Positions 34,056 to 42,552 are shown, numbered from the stretch's first letter. The stretch: DNA of 64,000 bases from Arthrobacter frigidicola (GCA_003602285.1 QZVU01000006.1:1-64000); one strand, 5' to 3'. The notes: a model not told the origin generated them from the sequence alone. Made by a program: numbers and translations.

Positions 34056-34481
34056 ATGAGTCTCGAAATACTGCTGCTGCCGCTCGGCATCGCTGCTGTT
34101 GCCGCCATTAAGCAGGCGCGAAGCACTGACCTCTGTGAGAAGTGTAGAACGACCCGCATTACCGACCAGGGCCTCCTTGTTGCAGCACTTCGAGCCATGG
34201 GAGCAACCGAGATAATGGAAACCGAAGGACGTCTCAGCGCTCGTACGGCCTATGGTCCTGTCACTTTCCAGCGCGTCGGTAGCGTCTTCCTCGGACGCGT
34301 TGACAAGGCTGAGGCGGAAACTCCACATATGTTGGCTGAACTCGACGTGAAGGTCGGGCACATCACCCAGATCCACACAATAGAGAACGTACGTCGCCAA
34401 GCCGCTGCAATGGGCATGGTGTTGATCGAAGAGCGATCAGAAGATGGCACTGTCCAACTAGTCTTCGAGCAGGGATCATGA
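34056..34481 (+). CDS. DUF1257 (Ycf35-like) protein
   Basis: A 141-residue protein with a short hydrophobic start (MSLEILLLPLGIAAVAAIKQA) that may be a membrane anchor, unlike soluble plastid Ycf35. The core ITDQGLLVAALRAMGATEIMETEGRL, RTAYGPVTFQRVGSVFLGRV, and the C-terminal YxxxxVRRQAAAMGMVLIEERSEDGTVQLVF-type ending (read in parts) matches DUF1257. CEKCRTT adds a CxxC. AGGGA precedes the ATG. The four-base overlap with the DUF2997 gene indicates coupled translation. In cyanobacteria Ycf35-, DUF2997- and Ycf46-type genes tend to be associated, which supports a joint function; the biochemical role is unknown. Confidence 0.8.
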   Translation: MSLEILLLPLGIAAVAAIKQARSTDLCEKCRTTRITDQGLLVAALRAMGATEIMETEGRLSARTAYGPVTFQRVGSVFLGRVDKAEAETPHMLAELDVKVGHITQIHTIENVRRQAAAMGMVLIEERSEDGTVQLVFEQGS

Positions 34482-34702
34482 CCAAACGAATCACTATCTC
34501 GATTGGTTCTGACGGCGCTATTACCGCGTCGGTGGAGGGCTACAAGGGTCCGGGATGCATCGACGAGCTCTCAACAGTTCAAGCTCTTCTACCGGGCGCG
34601 TCAATCACAGATTCACGACTGACGCCTGAGTACTTCATCGACGCATCACAGCATCTTGCGGAATCTACACGACCAGTTATTGAAATAGAGGACCAACGAT
34701 GA
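34478..34702 (+). CDS. DUF2997 protein
   Basis: A 74-residue protein: ITISIGSDGAITASVEGYKGPGCIDEL followed by LTPEYF, the family pattern of a two-strand start, GxxGxxC, and a (K/L)pEyy motif. The cysteine in PGCIDEL is the most conserved residue of the family. It overlaps both neighbours by four bases (ATGA). Small size and strict coupling suggest a subunit or a substrate of the complex; a peptide-like substrate for the radical SAM enzyme at the operon end is conceivable but speculative. Confidence 0.8.
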   Translation: MTKRITISIGSDGAITASVEGYKGPGCIDELSTVQALLPGASITDSRLTPEYFIDASQHLAESTRPVIEIEDQR

Positions 34703-35412
34703 CTCCGGAAGAGAAGCTCTGCTCCCGTGCCTGGCGAATGAGGAATAGCGCAGGTGTGCTGTGGAGCATCTTATCCTTTGGCTTTCTGACGTGCGTTAAC
34801 TTCCTTGTTAGAGGCATAACATCTAGGAACAAGCTGTGGATCTCCTACGGTGTCGTATCTGCCGTTGTGACGGTGGGCCTTTTCATTGCCATATCGGGGA
34901 TAGAGACGGGCACGAAAGAGAACCCGGTGCAGAGCACGGCTTCCACCGTGTGGGGCTGGGTGTGGTTCATCCACTGGATTGCAGGTATGGCCTTGTCGAT
35001 ACTCACCAACCGGAAGTGGTTGTTGTGGAAAGCCCATCACCAGCCGGAGAAATGGTACGTACAAGCGCCTGTGCAGAACGCTCAGCCGGCTTGGACGTCC
35101 GGCACGCCCCATAAGCAACCCGTCCAACAACGTATGCAGCAACCCATTCAGCAGGCGAAGAATGTTAACACCATGGAGCTCGGAGATTTCGAGCAACTTG
35201 GAGTGGAGTACGCTGCGGCACGGCAGATTCTTGATACACGACCACAGGTCGGTCAGTACACCTCATTTGAGCATCTGCTCGGGTCGACGCGTGTATCGCC
35301 TCACCTACTTCTTCCTTTCCGGAACGCTCTGTCCTTTGAGCCCACCGCAGCCGCCCCGTCCGTGAACGATGCTTTGAACCGCCCCCGCGGCGGCCGGACA
35401 CTTGATCTATGA
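34699..35412 (+). CDS. Membrane protein with helix-hairpin-helix-like C-terminus
   Basis: A 237-residue protein with three predicted membrane helices in the first 110 residues (LWSILSFGFLTCVNFLV, WISYGVVSAVVTVGLFIAI, WGWVWFIHWIAGMALSIL). A Gln/Pro-rich linker spans residues 115-155. A helical C-terminal domain follows: ELGDFEQLGVEYAAARQIL and FEHLLGSTRVSPHLLLPFRNAL. This resembles the HhH pattern 'ELxxLGV...AxxIL..R.Q.G.F.S.EDL', often found in short membrane-linked proteins. ATGA overlaps on both sides tie it to the operon. It probably anchors the system to the membrane. Not recognised beyond that. Confidence 0.65.
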   Translation: MTPEEKLCSRAWRMRNSAGVLWSILSFGFLTCVNFLVRGITSRNKLWISYGVVSAVVTVGLFIAISGIETGTKENPVQSTASTVWGWVWFIHWIAGMALSILTNRKWLLWKAHHQPEKWYVQAPVQNAQPAWTSGTPHKQPVQQRMQQPIQQAKNVNTMELGDFEQLGVEYAAARQILDTRPQVGQYTSFEHLLGSTRVSPHLLLPFRNALSFEPTAAAPSVNDALNRPRGGRTLDL

Positions 35413-36035
35413 GCGCCACCATCCGCGTCAGCCGTGTCTTGCATGGGACAACCGCTGAGGGTCCGGGAATACGGAGTGCAGTATGGGTTCAAGGCTGCAG
35501 CATTAGGTGCAGCGGTTGCATCAACCCGCAGCTGTTCAGTTTCGATGGTGGCGATGAGCTAGCCCCCGAGTCTGTCGTCGAGGAAGCGCAGCTGTCTGGA
35601 GCTGAAGGGCTGACGCTCCTGGGTGGCGAGCCTTTCGATCAGCCGCACCAGTCGGCAGCGCTCGCGAGGCACGCCCAGGCGAATGGGCTTGGCGTTATCA
35701 CGTTCACTGGTTACGCCATCGAAGCGCTCCAAGAAGACGTTCGCGCGCAGGGCCTTCTCTTGGCGACCGATCTCCTGATCGACGGCCCCTACGAAAAGGA
35801 TCTCGCAGAACGGCAACGAGCGCTTGTAGGATCCACGAATCAGCGGTTTATCCACCTCTCCGACAGGTACCGAGGTTACCGACCAGAGATTGCGCGAAAT
35901 CGTATCGACCTACGAATTGGGGCCGACGGAACCGTCGAAATGGCGGGCTTCCTAAACAGCGACGATCTCGTCACCCTCACCACCCACACGTCGACTCGCC
36001 GCGTCCGAAGGAAGGGATCGGGTTTCAGGGCGTAG
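35409..36035 (+). CDS. Radical SAM activating-enzyme-like protein (NrdG-like, single 4Fe-4S)
   Basis: A 208-residue protein. VQGCSIRCSGCINP gives C30, C34 and C37 in the CxxxCxxC arrangement of radical SAM enzymes. LTLLGGEPFDQPHQSAAL is the GGEP SAM-binding motif, and GVITFTGYAIEALQED and ATDLLIDGPYEKDLA follow as in anaerobic ribonucleotide reductase activase and related '4Fe-4S single cluster' proteins. No nrdD-like glycyl-radical partner is nearby, so it probably modifies a component of this operon. Last gene, coupled by ATGA overlap to the membrane protein gene. Confidence 0.88.
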   Translation: MSATIRVSRVLHGTTAEGPGIRSAVWVQGCSIRCSGCINPQLFSFDGGDELAPESVVEEAQLSGAEGLTLLGGEPFDQPHQSAALARHAQANGLGVITFTGYAIEALQEDVRAQGLLLATDLLIDGPYEKDLAERQRALVGSTNQRFIHLSDRYRGYRPEIARNRIDLRIGADGTVEMAGFLNSDDLVTLTTHTSTRRVRRKGSGFRA

Positions 36036-36403
36036 CCAACTGTAGGAGTTTCGTCGGCACCCAGATTCCGTCATACCCGTCCCGTACCGCTCAATCCAGT
36101 CGGTAGCGATGTTGTCGAACGAGTCGATGCTCGGGAAGTTCTGTTCGAGCTCGGCCATCGATTGCGTTGCTGAAGCGAAAGTAGTCGCAGCGGAATTTCG
36201 GGAAGACGAAAAAGCCAGACGCGCGCACGACGTCATATTGTCCTTAATCCTTAACGCTCCGACCGCCAGCCGGTAACGCACGGTTATCCCCGTTGAGCTC
36301 GAACGTATGAGCGAAGTACGACCGGCTACTGCGGAAAACTCGCTCTCAGCCGATGTACGATGACCAGCGCACAACATTCGCTTTTCAGCTGGGGGACAAT
36401 TTC
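36036..36403. other. Intergenic stretch
   Basis: About 370 bases between the radical SAM gene and the DUF1524 gene. I see no gene; the minus-strand open frame covering it is an antisense shadow without recognisable content. The composition returns to high GC towards the right. The promoter of the DUF1524 gene is expected in its last 100 bases. Confidence 0.5.
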
Positions 36404-37774
36404 ATGCGCAAACCTTTCGGGCACGGCCCTGCCTCAAAGCCATTGCCCGAAGGGCCGCAACGCCACAGGATTGATCGATCCACCTGGATCGCCGTGGCGG
36501 TCGCACTCCTCGCCATCGTCGTCGCCGACACGGCGAACCTCGCCGGCGGAGGCCTCGGTTACCTGGCGCTGGTCCTTTTGGCGACGGGCCTCTACTCCCT
36601 TATCTCGGGAAGGCCGTCGTGGCTGCGCCTTCCGGACCGGAAAGCCGCCGGCATAACCATCGGCATCAGCGTAGTGGCTCTCGTCGCGGGCCTCCTGATC
36701 AACGCGCCGGCCGAGACCCCGACCCGGACCGCAGCGGCCGACAAGACGGCAGTCAGCGCACCCGCGGAGACGCCGTCGCCGTCCCCCACTCCCCGGCCGA
36801 GCACCACCAAGGCGCCGGCACCCACAGTGAGCCCGACGCCCGACGTCGCCCCTCTCGATACCGACGAGGTCCCCACCGTCACCGTGCAAGGGGCCGTCGC
36901 ACCGCAGAGCCAGCCGGCCGCCGGCACCAAGGCCCTCGCGCTGCTGGAGACCCTGGCAATCAAGGGACGGGCACCAAAGACCGGCTATGACCGGGACCAG
37001 TTCGGGACCGCCTGGGCCGACGTCGACCGCAACGGCTGCGACACCCGAAATGACATCCTGAAGCTGCAGCTCTACGACATCGTCTTCGCCAACAGCGTGC
37101 CCTGCAAGGTGGCCTCGGGTGTGCTCGACGACCCGTACACCGCGACCACCATTCGGTTCATCCGCGGGCAGGCCACCAGCTCGGCGGTGCAGATCGACCA
37201 CGTCGTCGCGCTCTCCGATGCGTGGCAGAAGGGGGCGCAGCAGCTGAGCCCCGAGCAGCGCATGGCGTTCGCGAACGACCCGCTGAATCTTCAGGCGACA
37301 GACGGCCCGACGAACCAGCAGAAGGGCGACGGCGACGCGGCCACCTGGCTCCCGCCGAACAAGGCCTTCCGCTGCACCTACGTCGCGACCCAGATCTCGG
37401 TGAAGGCTACCTATGGACTGTGGGTGACCCAGGCCGAGCACGACGCCATGGCGTCCGTCCTTGGGTCCTGCGGTGACATCGACGCTCCGACGAATCAGGA
37501 ACCTCCGGTCGCCGAGCCGGCCCCCGTCCCGGCACAACCCGAGCCGGTTCCTGCGGCGCCTGCTCCTGCGCCCGTCGCTCCCGCGCCGGCTCCGGTTGCC
37601 CCTGCGCCGGCTCCGGTTGCCCCTGCGCCGGTGGTGCCCGCTCCGGCTCCTGCGCCGTACTACCCAAACTGCACTGCGGTACGCGCCGCCGGGATGGCTC
37701 CGATTTCTATCGGCACCCCGGGCTACGGACCCCACCTCGACCGGGATGGCGACGGCTGGGGCTGCGACAGCTGA
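36404..37774 (+). CDS. Membrane-anchored DUF1524 (HNH) nuclease with Excalibur domain
   Basis: A 456-residue protein. Residues about 25-65 give two hydrophobic helices (WIAVAVALLAIVVADTANL, GYLALVLLATGLYSLI) and about 80-100 another, so the rest is probably outside the cell. A Pro/Thr/Ser linker follows. Residues about 165-335 are a DUF1524/GmrSD-type HNH nuclease: YDRDQFGTAWADVDRNGCDTRNDIL (read in parts), IDHVVALSDAWQKGA, and NDPLNLQATDGPTNQQKGD. A repetitive VAPAPAP spacer (about 385-420) leads to a C-terminal Excalibur domain, YPNCTAVRAAG...DRDGDGWGCDS, a calcium-binding module. Start chosen at 36404 (MRKPF) after GGGG rather than 36353. Likely extracellular DNase. Confidence 0.85.
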   Translation: MRKPFGHGPASKPLPEGPQRHRIDRSTWIAVAVALLAIVVADTANLAGGGLGYLALVLLATGLYSLISGRPSWLRLPDRKAAGITIGISVVALVAGLLINAPAETPTRTAAADKTAVSAPAETPSPSPTPRPSTTKAPAPTVSPTPDVAPLDTDEVPTVTVQGAVAPQSQPAAGTKALALLETLAIKGRAPKTGYDRDQFGTAWADVDRNGCDTRNDILKLQLYDIVFANSVPCKVASGVLDDPYTATTIRFIRGQATSSAVQIDHVVALSDAWQKGAQQLSPEQRMAFANDPLNLQATDGPTNQQKGDGDAATWLPPNKAFRCTYVATQISVKATYGLWVTQAEHDAMASVLGSCGDIDAPTNQEPPVAEPAPVPAQPEPVPAAPAPAPVAPAPAPVAPAPAPVAPAPVVPAPAPAPYYPNCTAVRAAGMAPISIGTPGYGPHLDRDGDGWGCDS

Positions 37775-37833
37775 CCGCGCTCGGGCGAAGCGCTTGGCTC
37801 AGCGTGTAACTGCTCCACGCTGGGCAGCCCGTG

Positions 37834-38088
37834 TCACCACCACTCGTGCCCGCAGGACGGGTTCTGGCATTGCCAGACAGGAGTTCCGAGCTCACGCTCC
37901 CCCGTCTTCGGGTTCCGGCGCTCGCGCATCTGGATGCAGCAGCCGGCGAACACGGTGTTGGGCATGGTCGCTCGCTGATCGGGCAGGATCATCCCGTACG
38001 CAATGCGCCATGCTTCAGACCGGCAGACCGGGCACAGGCGTCGTCGTCGGGCCCGCGGATCGCTGGGTGTTTCATTGGCCGTTTCCAT
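37834..38088 (-). CDS. Small zinc-ribbon protein
   Basis: An 84-residue protein with CPVC near residue 19 and CQNPSCGHEWW at the C-terminus, together a plausible four-cysteine zinc ribbon, with CC between. The middle is AYGMILPDQRATMPNTVFAGC. The open frame extends upstream to 38184, but METANETPSDPRARRRRLCPVC at 38088 looks like the natural start. No family is recognised; zinc-ribbon proteins of this size often bind nucleic acid or other proteins. Confidence 0.55.
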   Translation of the reverse strand: METANETPSDPRARRRRLCPVCRSEAWRIAYGMILPDQRATMPNTVFAGCCIQMRERRNPKTGERELGTPVWQCQNPSCGHEWW

Positions 38089-38373
38089 GCGCTCACTGTA
38101 GGTCGGCGCACCCACTATTGTTCCTGTCCTCGCCGCTGAAGATTTTTGTAACCGAAACAGCAGACGGGCTTCGCATGCGGACATAATGTCAAGCAGCGCG
38201 AATCACACCCCGGTAATACCGTGGACAGCCAATCAGGGCCGTCATAGCATGAAGCGACGCCGCCCTTCCGGCTGATGACCGGGGTAGCAGTGCGCCAGTG
38301 GGAACCCCACTGCTCGGTTGCTGGGACCGCTTTACCGCGTCTTGATCACCCGCAAAACCTGAGGATTGATCCC

Positions 38374-39513
38374 ATGAAGGGTAATACTGCGCGTCTTTTC
38401 AGCACCACACTTTTAACCGTCGCCCTCACCGGAACCGGCGTTGCTGCCGGTGCGACCGAGGTCCAGCATCACGGCGGAGGCACCGTTTCGCCCGGTGACC
38501 AGACGGAGCTTGCGAATTCCCTGGTCGGCCCCCTGCGTATTGCCGCTGGGCCGGGCGAGTCGACCTACGTCACCCAGAACTTCGCCGGACTGCTGAGCAG
38601 CGTTGGCGGCGATGGCGTCGTCACGAACCTGGTGGAACGCCCCAATATCGAAGTGGGCGGCGTCACCACACACGGGCCGGACACCTACTTCACTGAAAGT
38701 GTCGGCGGCCCGGGTGAGACACGGCCGCTGGTTGCCAACGTCAGCGTGCTTCGGAATGGTGCCGCCACCGTGCTGGCCGATCTCGCTGCCTTTGAGACGG
38801 CCAACAATTTCGATGCGAAATCCGAGTACGGACTGCAGAACACCCCACAGTCGTGCCTGGACCAGCTCCCGCCGCCGATCGCTCCTTATGCGGGACCGCA
38901 CGGCGGTGAGGTGTATTCGCATCCATACGCGACGGCGCTGGATCCCACCGGTCACACGCTGTTCGTGGCGGACGCCGGTGCCAACTCGATCTTCGCCGTC
39001 GACTTGGCGACGGGGGCGGTTCGGTTCATTTCGCTCATCGGGCCCGTTCCGACGGTGCTCACGGCGGCAGATGCCGCCGAGTTCGGGTTGCCGGCCTGCA
39101 CCATTGGAGAGACCTACAACTCGGAGCCGGTGCCGACGGACATCGAGGTCGGGAAGGACGGGTACCTGTACGTCTCGTCGCTTCCGGGCGTTCCCGAGGG
39201 TGAGATGGCAGGGTCGGTCCTGAAGATCGACCCGGCGACCGGCAACGGGGCGTCGGTGATCGTTGGCCTCCACACACCGACCGGTCTGGCGTTCGACAAC
39301 AAGGGCAACCTCTTCATCGCCGAGCTGATGGCCAACCGTATCTCGGTGGTGCCGGCCGGAACGACCACGGCCGTGCTGTTCAGCCAGGCAGTGTTGCCTG
39401 CCGACGTCGAGGTCGACCAGAAGGGCCTCTTGGCGACGACGAACGTGCTGCCGGCGCCGGACGCTCCGCCGAACGGCATGCTGGTGAGGTACGGATTGGT
39501 GTACGGCGGCTGA
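38374..39513 (+). CDS. ScyD/ScyE-like secreted beta-propeller protein
   Basis: A 379-residue exported protein. MKGNTARLFSTTLLTVALTGTGVAAGA is a signal peptide. The mature part repeats NHL-like blades: GPLRIAAGPGESTYVTQNFAGLL, SHPYATALDPTGHTLFVADAGANSIFAVDLATG (read in parts), PTDIEVGKDGYLYVSSLPG, and PTGLAFDNKGNLFIAELMANRISVV. This is the layout of the 'ScyD/ScyE family', named from cyanobacterial scytonemin genes but widespread in Actinobacteria without that pathway. GAGGA precedes the ATG at 38374. It is followed seven bases later by a strong terminator. Confidence 0.82.
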   Translation: MKGNTARLFSTTLLTVALTGTGVAAGATEVQHHGGGTVSPGDQTELANSLVGPLRIAAGPGESTYVTQNFAGLLSSVGGDGVVTNLVERPNIEVGGVTTHGPDTYFTESVGGPGETRPLVANVSVLRNGAATVLADLAAFETANNFDAKSEYGLQNTPQSCLDQLPPPIAPYAGPHGGEVYSHPYATALDPTGHTLFVADAGANSIFAVDLATGAVRFISLIGPVPTVLTAADAAEFGLPACTIGETYNSEPVPTDIEVGKDGYLYVSSLPGVPEGEMAGSVLKIDPATGNGASVIVGLHTPTGLAFDNKGNLFIAELMANRISVVPAGTTTAVLFSQAVLPADVEVDQKGLLATTNVLPAPDAPPNGMLVRYGLVYGG

Positions 39514-39519
39514 CTCTAG

Positions 39520-39576
39520 TTCAAGAAGAAGCCGTGCCTCCCGCCAGCGAAGCGGGAGGCACGGCTTCTTCTTGAA
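39520..39576 (+). terminator. Strong rho-independent terminator
   Basis: A perfect 25-bp stem (39520-39544 with 39552-39576) with a 7-base loop, the right arm ending in CTTCTTCTTGAA. It follows the ScyD-like gene and marks the boundary between core-like DNA and the accessory region to the right. Confidence 0.85.
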
Positions 39577-39683
39577 CGGCGTACGGCCTATGAGTGTGCC
39601 GCTTGATCGCAGTCAGGACCTGAAGCCCATTCGCCGGATGCCTGCGTCGACGCTGGAAAGAGTCGCCCGGTTACGAACTCGGC

Positions 39684-40084
39684 GCATGGCGCATCGACCG
39701 CATCGGGCGCTCCACGATCGACGACGTCACCACGGTCAAGGACCTCCTCGACCGGGGAATCGAGGTGAGATCCCTCTCCGACGGCATTGATCCGTCCAGT
39801 CGTGAGGTCCGCCTGACGCTCAACCTCATGGCGACCTTCGCCGAGTACGAGCGCGAGCGCATCCAGGAGCGTGTCCAGGCCAGCGTCAATGCAGCCACCG
39901 CCCGGGCGTGAAGTTCGGACGCTATACCCCGGACGCAGAGAAGGTCGCCCTGAACCTCCGGACGATGAAGTACCTCATCGACTCCAAGGGACTCGGAGTC
40001 GTAGATGCATCCCTGACCGTCGGGGGGGGGGGGGGGTCTAAGGGAACCTACTATCGGCACCGCTCGGCAGCCGGAGCCTCGTAA
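39684..40084 (+). pseudogene. Serine recombinase (resolvase/invertase) remnant
   Basis: The first frame reads AWRIDRIGRSTIDDV, then IEVRSLSDGIDPSSREVRLTLNLMATFAEYERERIQERVQ (read in parts), the C-terminal half of a resolvase catalytic domain. It stops at 39909 and continues one base back in a second frame as VKFGRYTPDAEK..., the linker and helix-turn-helix ending SKGTYYRHRSAAGAS. The N-terminal part with the catalytic serine is absent, and the last helix is interrupted by a run of 15 G. The gene is thus truncated, frameshifted and dead. It probably entered with the accessory region whose left edge it marks. Confidence 0.8.
40022..40036 (+). repeat. Poly-G tract of 15
   Basis: Fifteen consecutive G replace what should be a short VGVS-like codon stretch before SKGTYYRH in the resolvase remnant. 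Either a slippage expansion in dead DNA or an assembly artefact. Confidence 0.85.
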
Positions 40085-40125
40085 ACCCTGAATCGAGGCT
40101 GACACTTGAGACAACATTCCAAGAC

Positions 40126-40154
40126 CCGTTCACCGGCGATTTGCCGGTGAACGG
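40126..40154. terminator. Hairpin after the recombinase remnant
   Basis: A perfect 12-bp stem (40126-40137 with 40143-40154) and 5-base loop, flanked by GAGAC/GTCTC that could extend the structure. Terminator-like, without a clear T-run. Confidence 0.6.
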
Positions 40155-40388
40155 ATTCGTCTCATCTAGGAGATGTTTAGAAGCAGAGACCAGAACTGCT
40201 CCTCTCGCGTGCACGCCGAGCCCTGATCATTGTTTAGTTTGAGATACCTTGGGGCGGAGACGGAGCCAGGACCGGTTCATAAAGCAACTACGGGGCTATT
40301 TCTTGCCCTGGTTCGCAGAGGTCATTCACGATGCACTATCTTTTGGATAGGCGCGCGGACTAGGCGCACCACGGCAGATTGGGGCGGC

Positions 40389-41904
40389 GTGTTTGACCTG
40401 CGATACGAGGAATACGTGGACTGGCACGAGACCGCATATAAGGGGTTTCTTAAGCCAGCGCTAGTCACAGCACTGCGGCTTGTCGAGGAGCTGCTTGACG
40501 ATCGCATTGACCCAGTAGACCGCGGGCGCTTCCGCATCTCCACAAGTCGAGTAAAGTCGGCGCAGAGATCTTTCGCTAAACTGAATCGGGAGAAGTATAT
40601 AAGCCAAATCAGTGCATTGGAAGACGTGCCCGGAGCGATCGACGATTTGGTGGGCCTTCGACTCGTCTGTAACAACCTCTCCGACACAAATACCTTCCAA
40701 GAAATCATCGGTGAACTGCCGATCGAAAGTCCTCCCACAGCTCACTCACTCACTCACAGTGGAGCATGATTCGCATCGTGATTATTTCGCTAGTCCGAAG
40801 CCCTCGGGATACCGCGCCTACCACGTGAATCTTGTCGTGCCTGTCCCACACATGAAGGGAAACCGACGCGTTCGGGTCGAGGTTCAAGCACGAACATTGC
40901 TCCAAGATGGTTGGGGTGAATTGACTCACGAGGATACATACAAGCCTGGTTCCACGGTGCCGGAGTGGATTGTAGGAATGTCACTTCGGATGGCGGAACT
41001 GTTGGCCGCCGTAGACAACATCGCGCAGGATCTCCGCACCGGCTTGGACGTCGAGGCCCAACGCTCGGTACGCGAAGTCGATCCTCAGCCGTCCGAAGCA
41101 GCGGTCGCCTTCGTCGCGAGTGGGCCCGACGCAGTTGTCGTACCTACTCCGCCTGAGGACGCGTCTGGATTGTCACCGAATGACGGGACCGGCGAAGCTG
41201 CACAACCCAATGGGGATGCGGAGATTAAAGCCGCGCTCATCGATGAGACCGCGGCTGCAGTTCGCCGACTGAAGAAGCCTCTCGCACTGGCTGCCTTGTC
41301 CCAGCAACTGACGCTCGTATTCGGCACGGAGATAACACGTGTCTGGGCGAACTTCGGGGGATTCAAACGCTTCCTCGAGTCTGTGGTTCCGGAGGCGCAG
41401 TTGTCTGGGCCCGCCCCCGGGTACATTCATCCTCCGAACACCCCGATTCCTGACGGATGGACCACGGAGGACACTGGTACTGGTGTCGTTCCAGAAATAA
41501 CGCGAGAACTCCGAACTTATGACAAAGCGCTGCCCCTCATTGGCCCCGAGCGTGTTGACCAGGTGATTGTGGCGGTCGCGAACGTGTTGCAATCCCTTCG
41601 AATGGTCCACGCCGCCGGGAGCAATCTTTCCGCGTCGGAGATTGATAGCCTAGCTCGCCAAGCACGTGTTGATGCCGAGAAGCGCGGCCAACTGGTGGTA
41701 CGCCCGCACGCAACCTACGTGCTACAGGCGGCGAACCGGGCCGGGCGGATACTACCGTCCACCAACGCGGACGACCTCCGCCACATTCTGCTCAAACGAA
41801 TTCTCGCGATGGGTGAGCTTAATGGTCTGATCAGCGAATCTCCCGGCACTGAGCAAGAAGTCCGGGAGTGGCTTGGCCTCAAGACAGAAACCTCGCCTGA
41901 TTAG
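40389..41904 (+). pseudogene. RelA/SpoT-domain protein, frameshifted at a (CTCA)4 repeat
   Basis: The first frame carries VDWHETAYKGFLKPALVTALRLVEELL, RISTSRVKSAQRSFAKL and GAIDDLVGLRLVCNNLSD, the first half of a RelA/SpoT nucleotidyltransferase fold, and stops at 40767. The next frame continues LTVEHDSHRDYF, SPKPSGYRAYHVNLVV and RVRVEVQARTLLQDGWGELTHE, with the catalytic Glu of VEVQ. The break coincides with (CTCA)4; removing one unit gives an uninterrupted 503-residue protein. Residues beyond about 220 hold two helical regions, one (LALAALSQQLTLVFGTEITRVWANFGGFKRFL, read in parts) resembling an OST-HTH/LOTUS RNA-binding domain. The GTG at 40389 after GGGG is the likely start. Either phase-variable or recently inactivated. 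Confidence 0.75.
40741..40756 (+). repeat. Tetranucleotide repeat (CTCA)4
   Basis: Four tandem CTCA units inside the RelA/SpoT-domain coding region at the exact position where the reading frame shifts. Three units would restore the frame. Confidence 0.85.
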
Positions 41905-41944
41905 CCGGTTACGATCAGGGGAAACCCAACAGACGGAGACGACA

Positions 41945-42499
41945 TTGTCCGATGTAGCTGCCCCACAGAGCGACCCTCAGATCGCCAGTTCCATCACCGA
42001 GCGGGAGGCCCGAGCCGCCGTTGTCGTGCTGCAGGAGGTCGCCTCCACGTACAACGGATACATCACCTACGCAGGACTTAAAAACCAGGTGGCCGAACTC
42101 ACCCGACGACCCACCAACCAGCTGACGAACTCCTGGGCCGACCGGGTGCTGCACCGGGTCATCGAACTGTGCGAGGAAGGTGGCCTCCCGCGGCTGACCG
42201 CCTTGGTCGTCAGGGGGTCGGACGGAGGTGTGGGAGCCGGGTTCAACGAGATTCTCCTCCGTGCCGGGCGCGATCGGATTGACGACCCGCAGCAGTTGGA
42301 GGTCGTCGCCGCGGAGGAGCGTCTGATCTGCTACCGGCGGTTTTGTCTGGACGTGCCGGACGACGCCGAGCCGATGCTCACACGCGAGTATAAGGATCAC
42401 ATCAGCCCGAGGCCCAGGCCGGAGTCTAGGGAGCGTCCCGTCTGCGGTACGTGCGGATATGAGCTCCCAGCCACCGGTATCTGCGACGCGTGCGACTGA
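41945..42499 (+). CDS. Uncharacterised protein with C-terminal zinc ribbon
   Basis: A 184-residue protein. Residues about 15-75 look like a winged-helix-type module (EREARAAVVVLQEVASTYNGYITYAGLKNQVAEL, read in parts), followed by WADRVLHRVIELCEEGGLPRLTALVV. The C-terminus CGTCGYELPATGICDACD is a four-cysteine zinc ribbon. The TTG at 41945 follows GACGGAGAC; a longer frame from 41873 overlaps the RelA-like gene. It lies 40 bp after the RelA/SpoT-domain gene in the same direction, so the two are probably an operon. The family recurs in Actinobacteria, but I know no function. Confidence 0.65.
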   Translation: MSDVAAPQSDPQIASSITEREARAAVVVLQEVASTYNGYITYAGLKNQVAELTRRPTNQLTNSWADRVLHRVIELCEEGGLPRLTALVVRGSDGGVGAGFNEILLRAGRDRIDDPQQLEVVAAEERLICYRRFCLDVPDDAEPMLTREYKDHISPRPRPESRERPVCGTCGYELPATGICDACD

Positions 42500-42552
42500 C
42501 TCCACGGTAGGTTCCGTGGTTCGAGACCACGGCGCACATACACTCCACTTCA

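Noticed and set aside
39520-40250. tRNA attachment site for the island
   Set aside because: No cloverleaf or tRNA 3' end could be recognised at the boundary; the strong inverted repeat there is a terminator.
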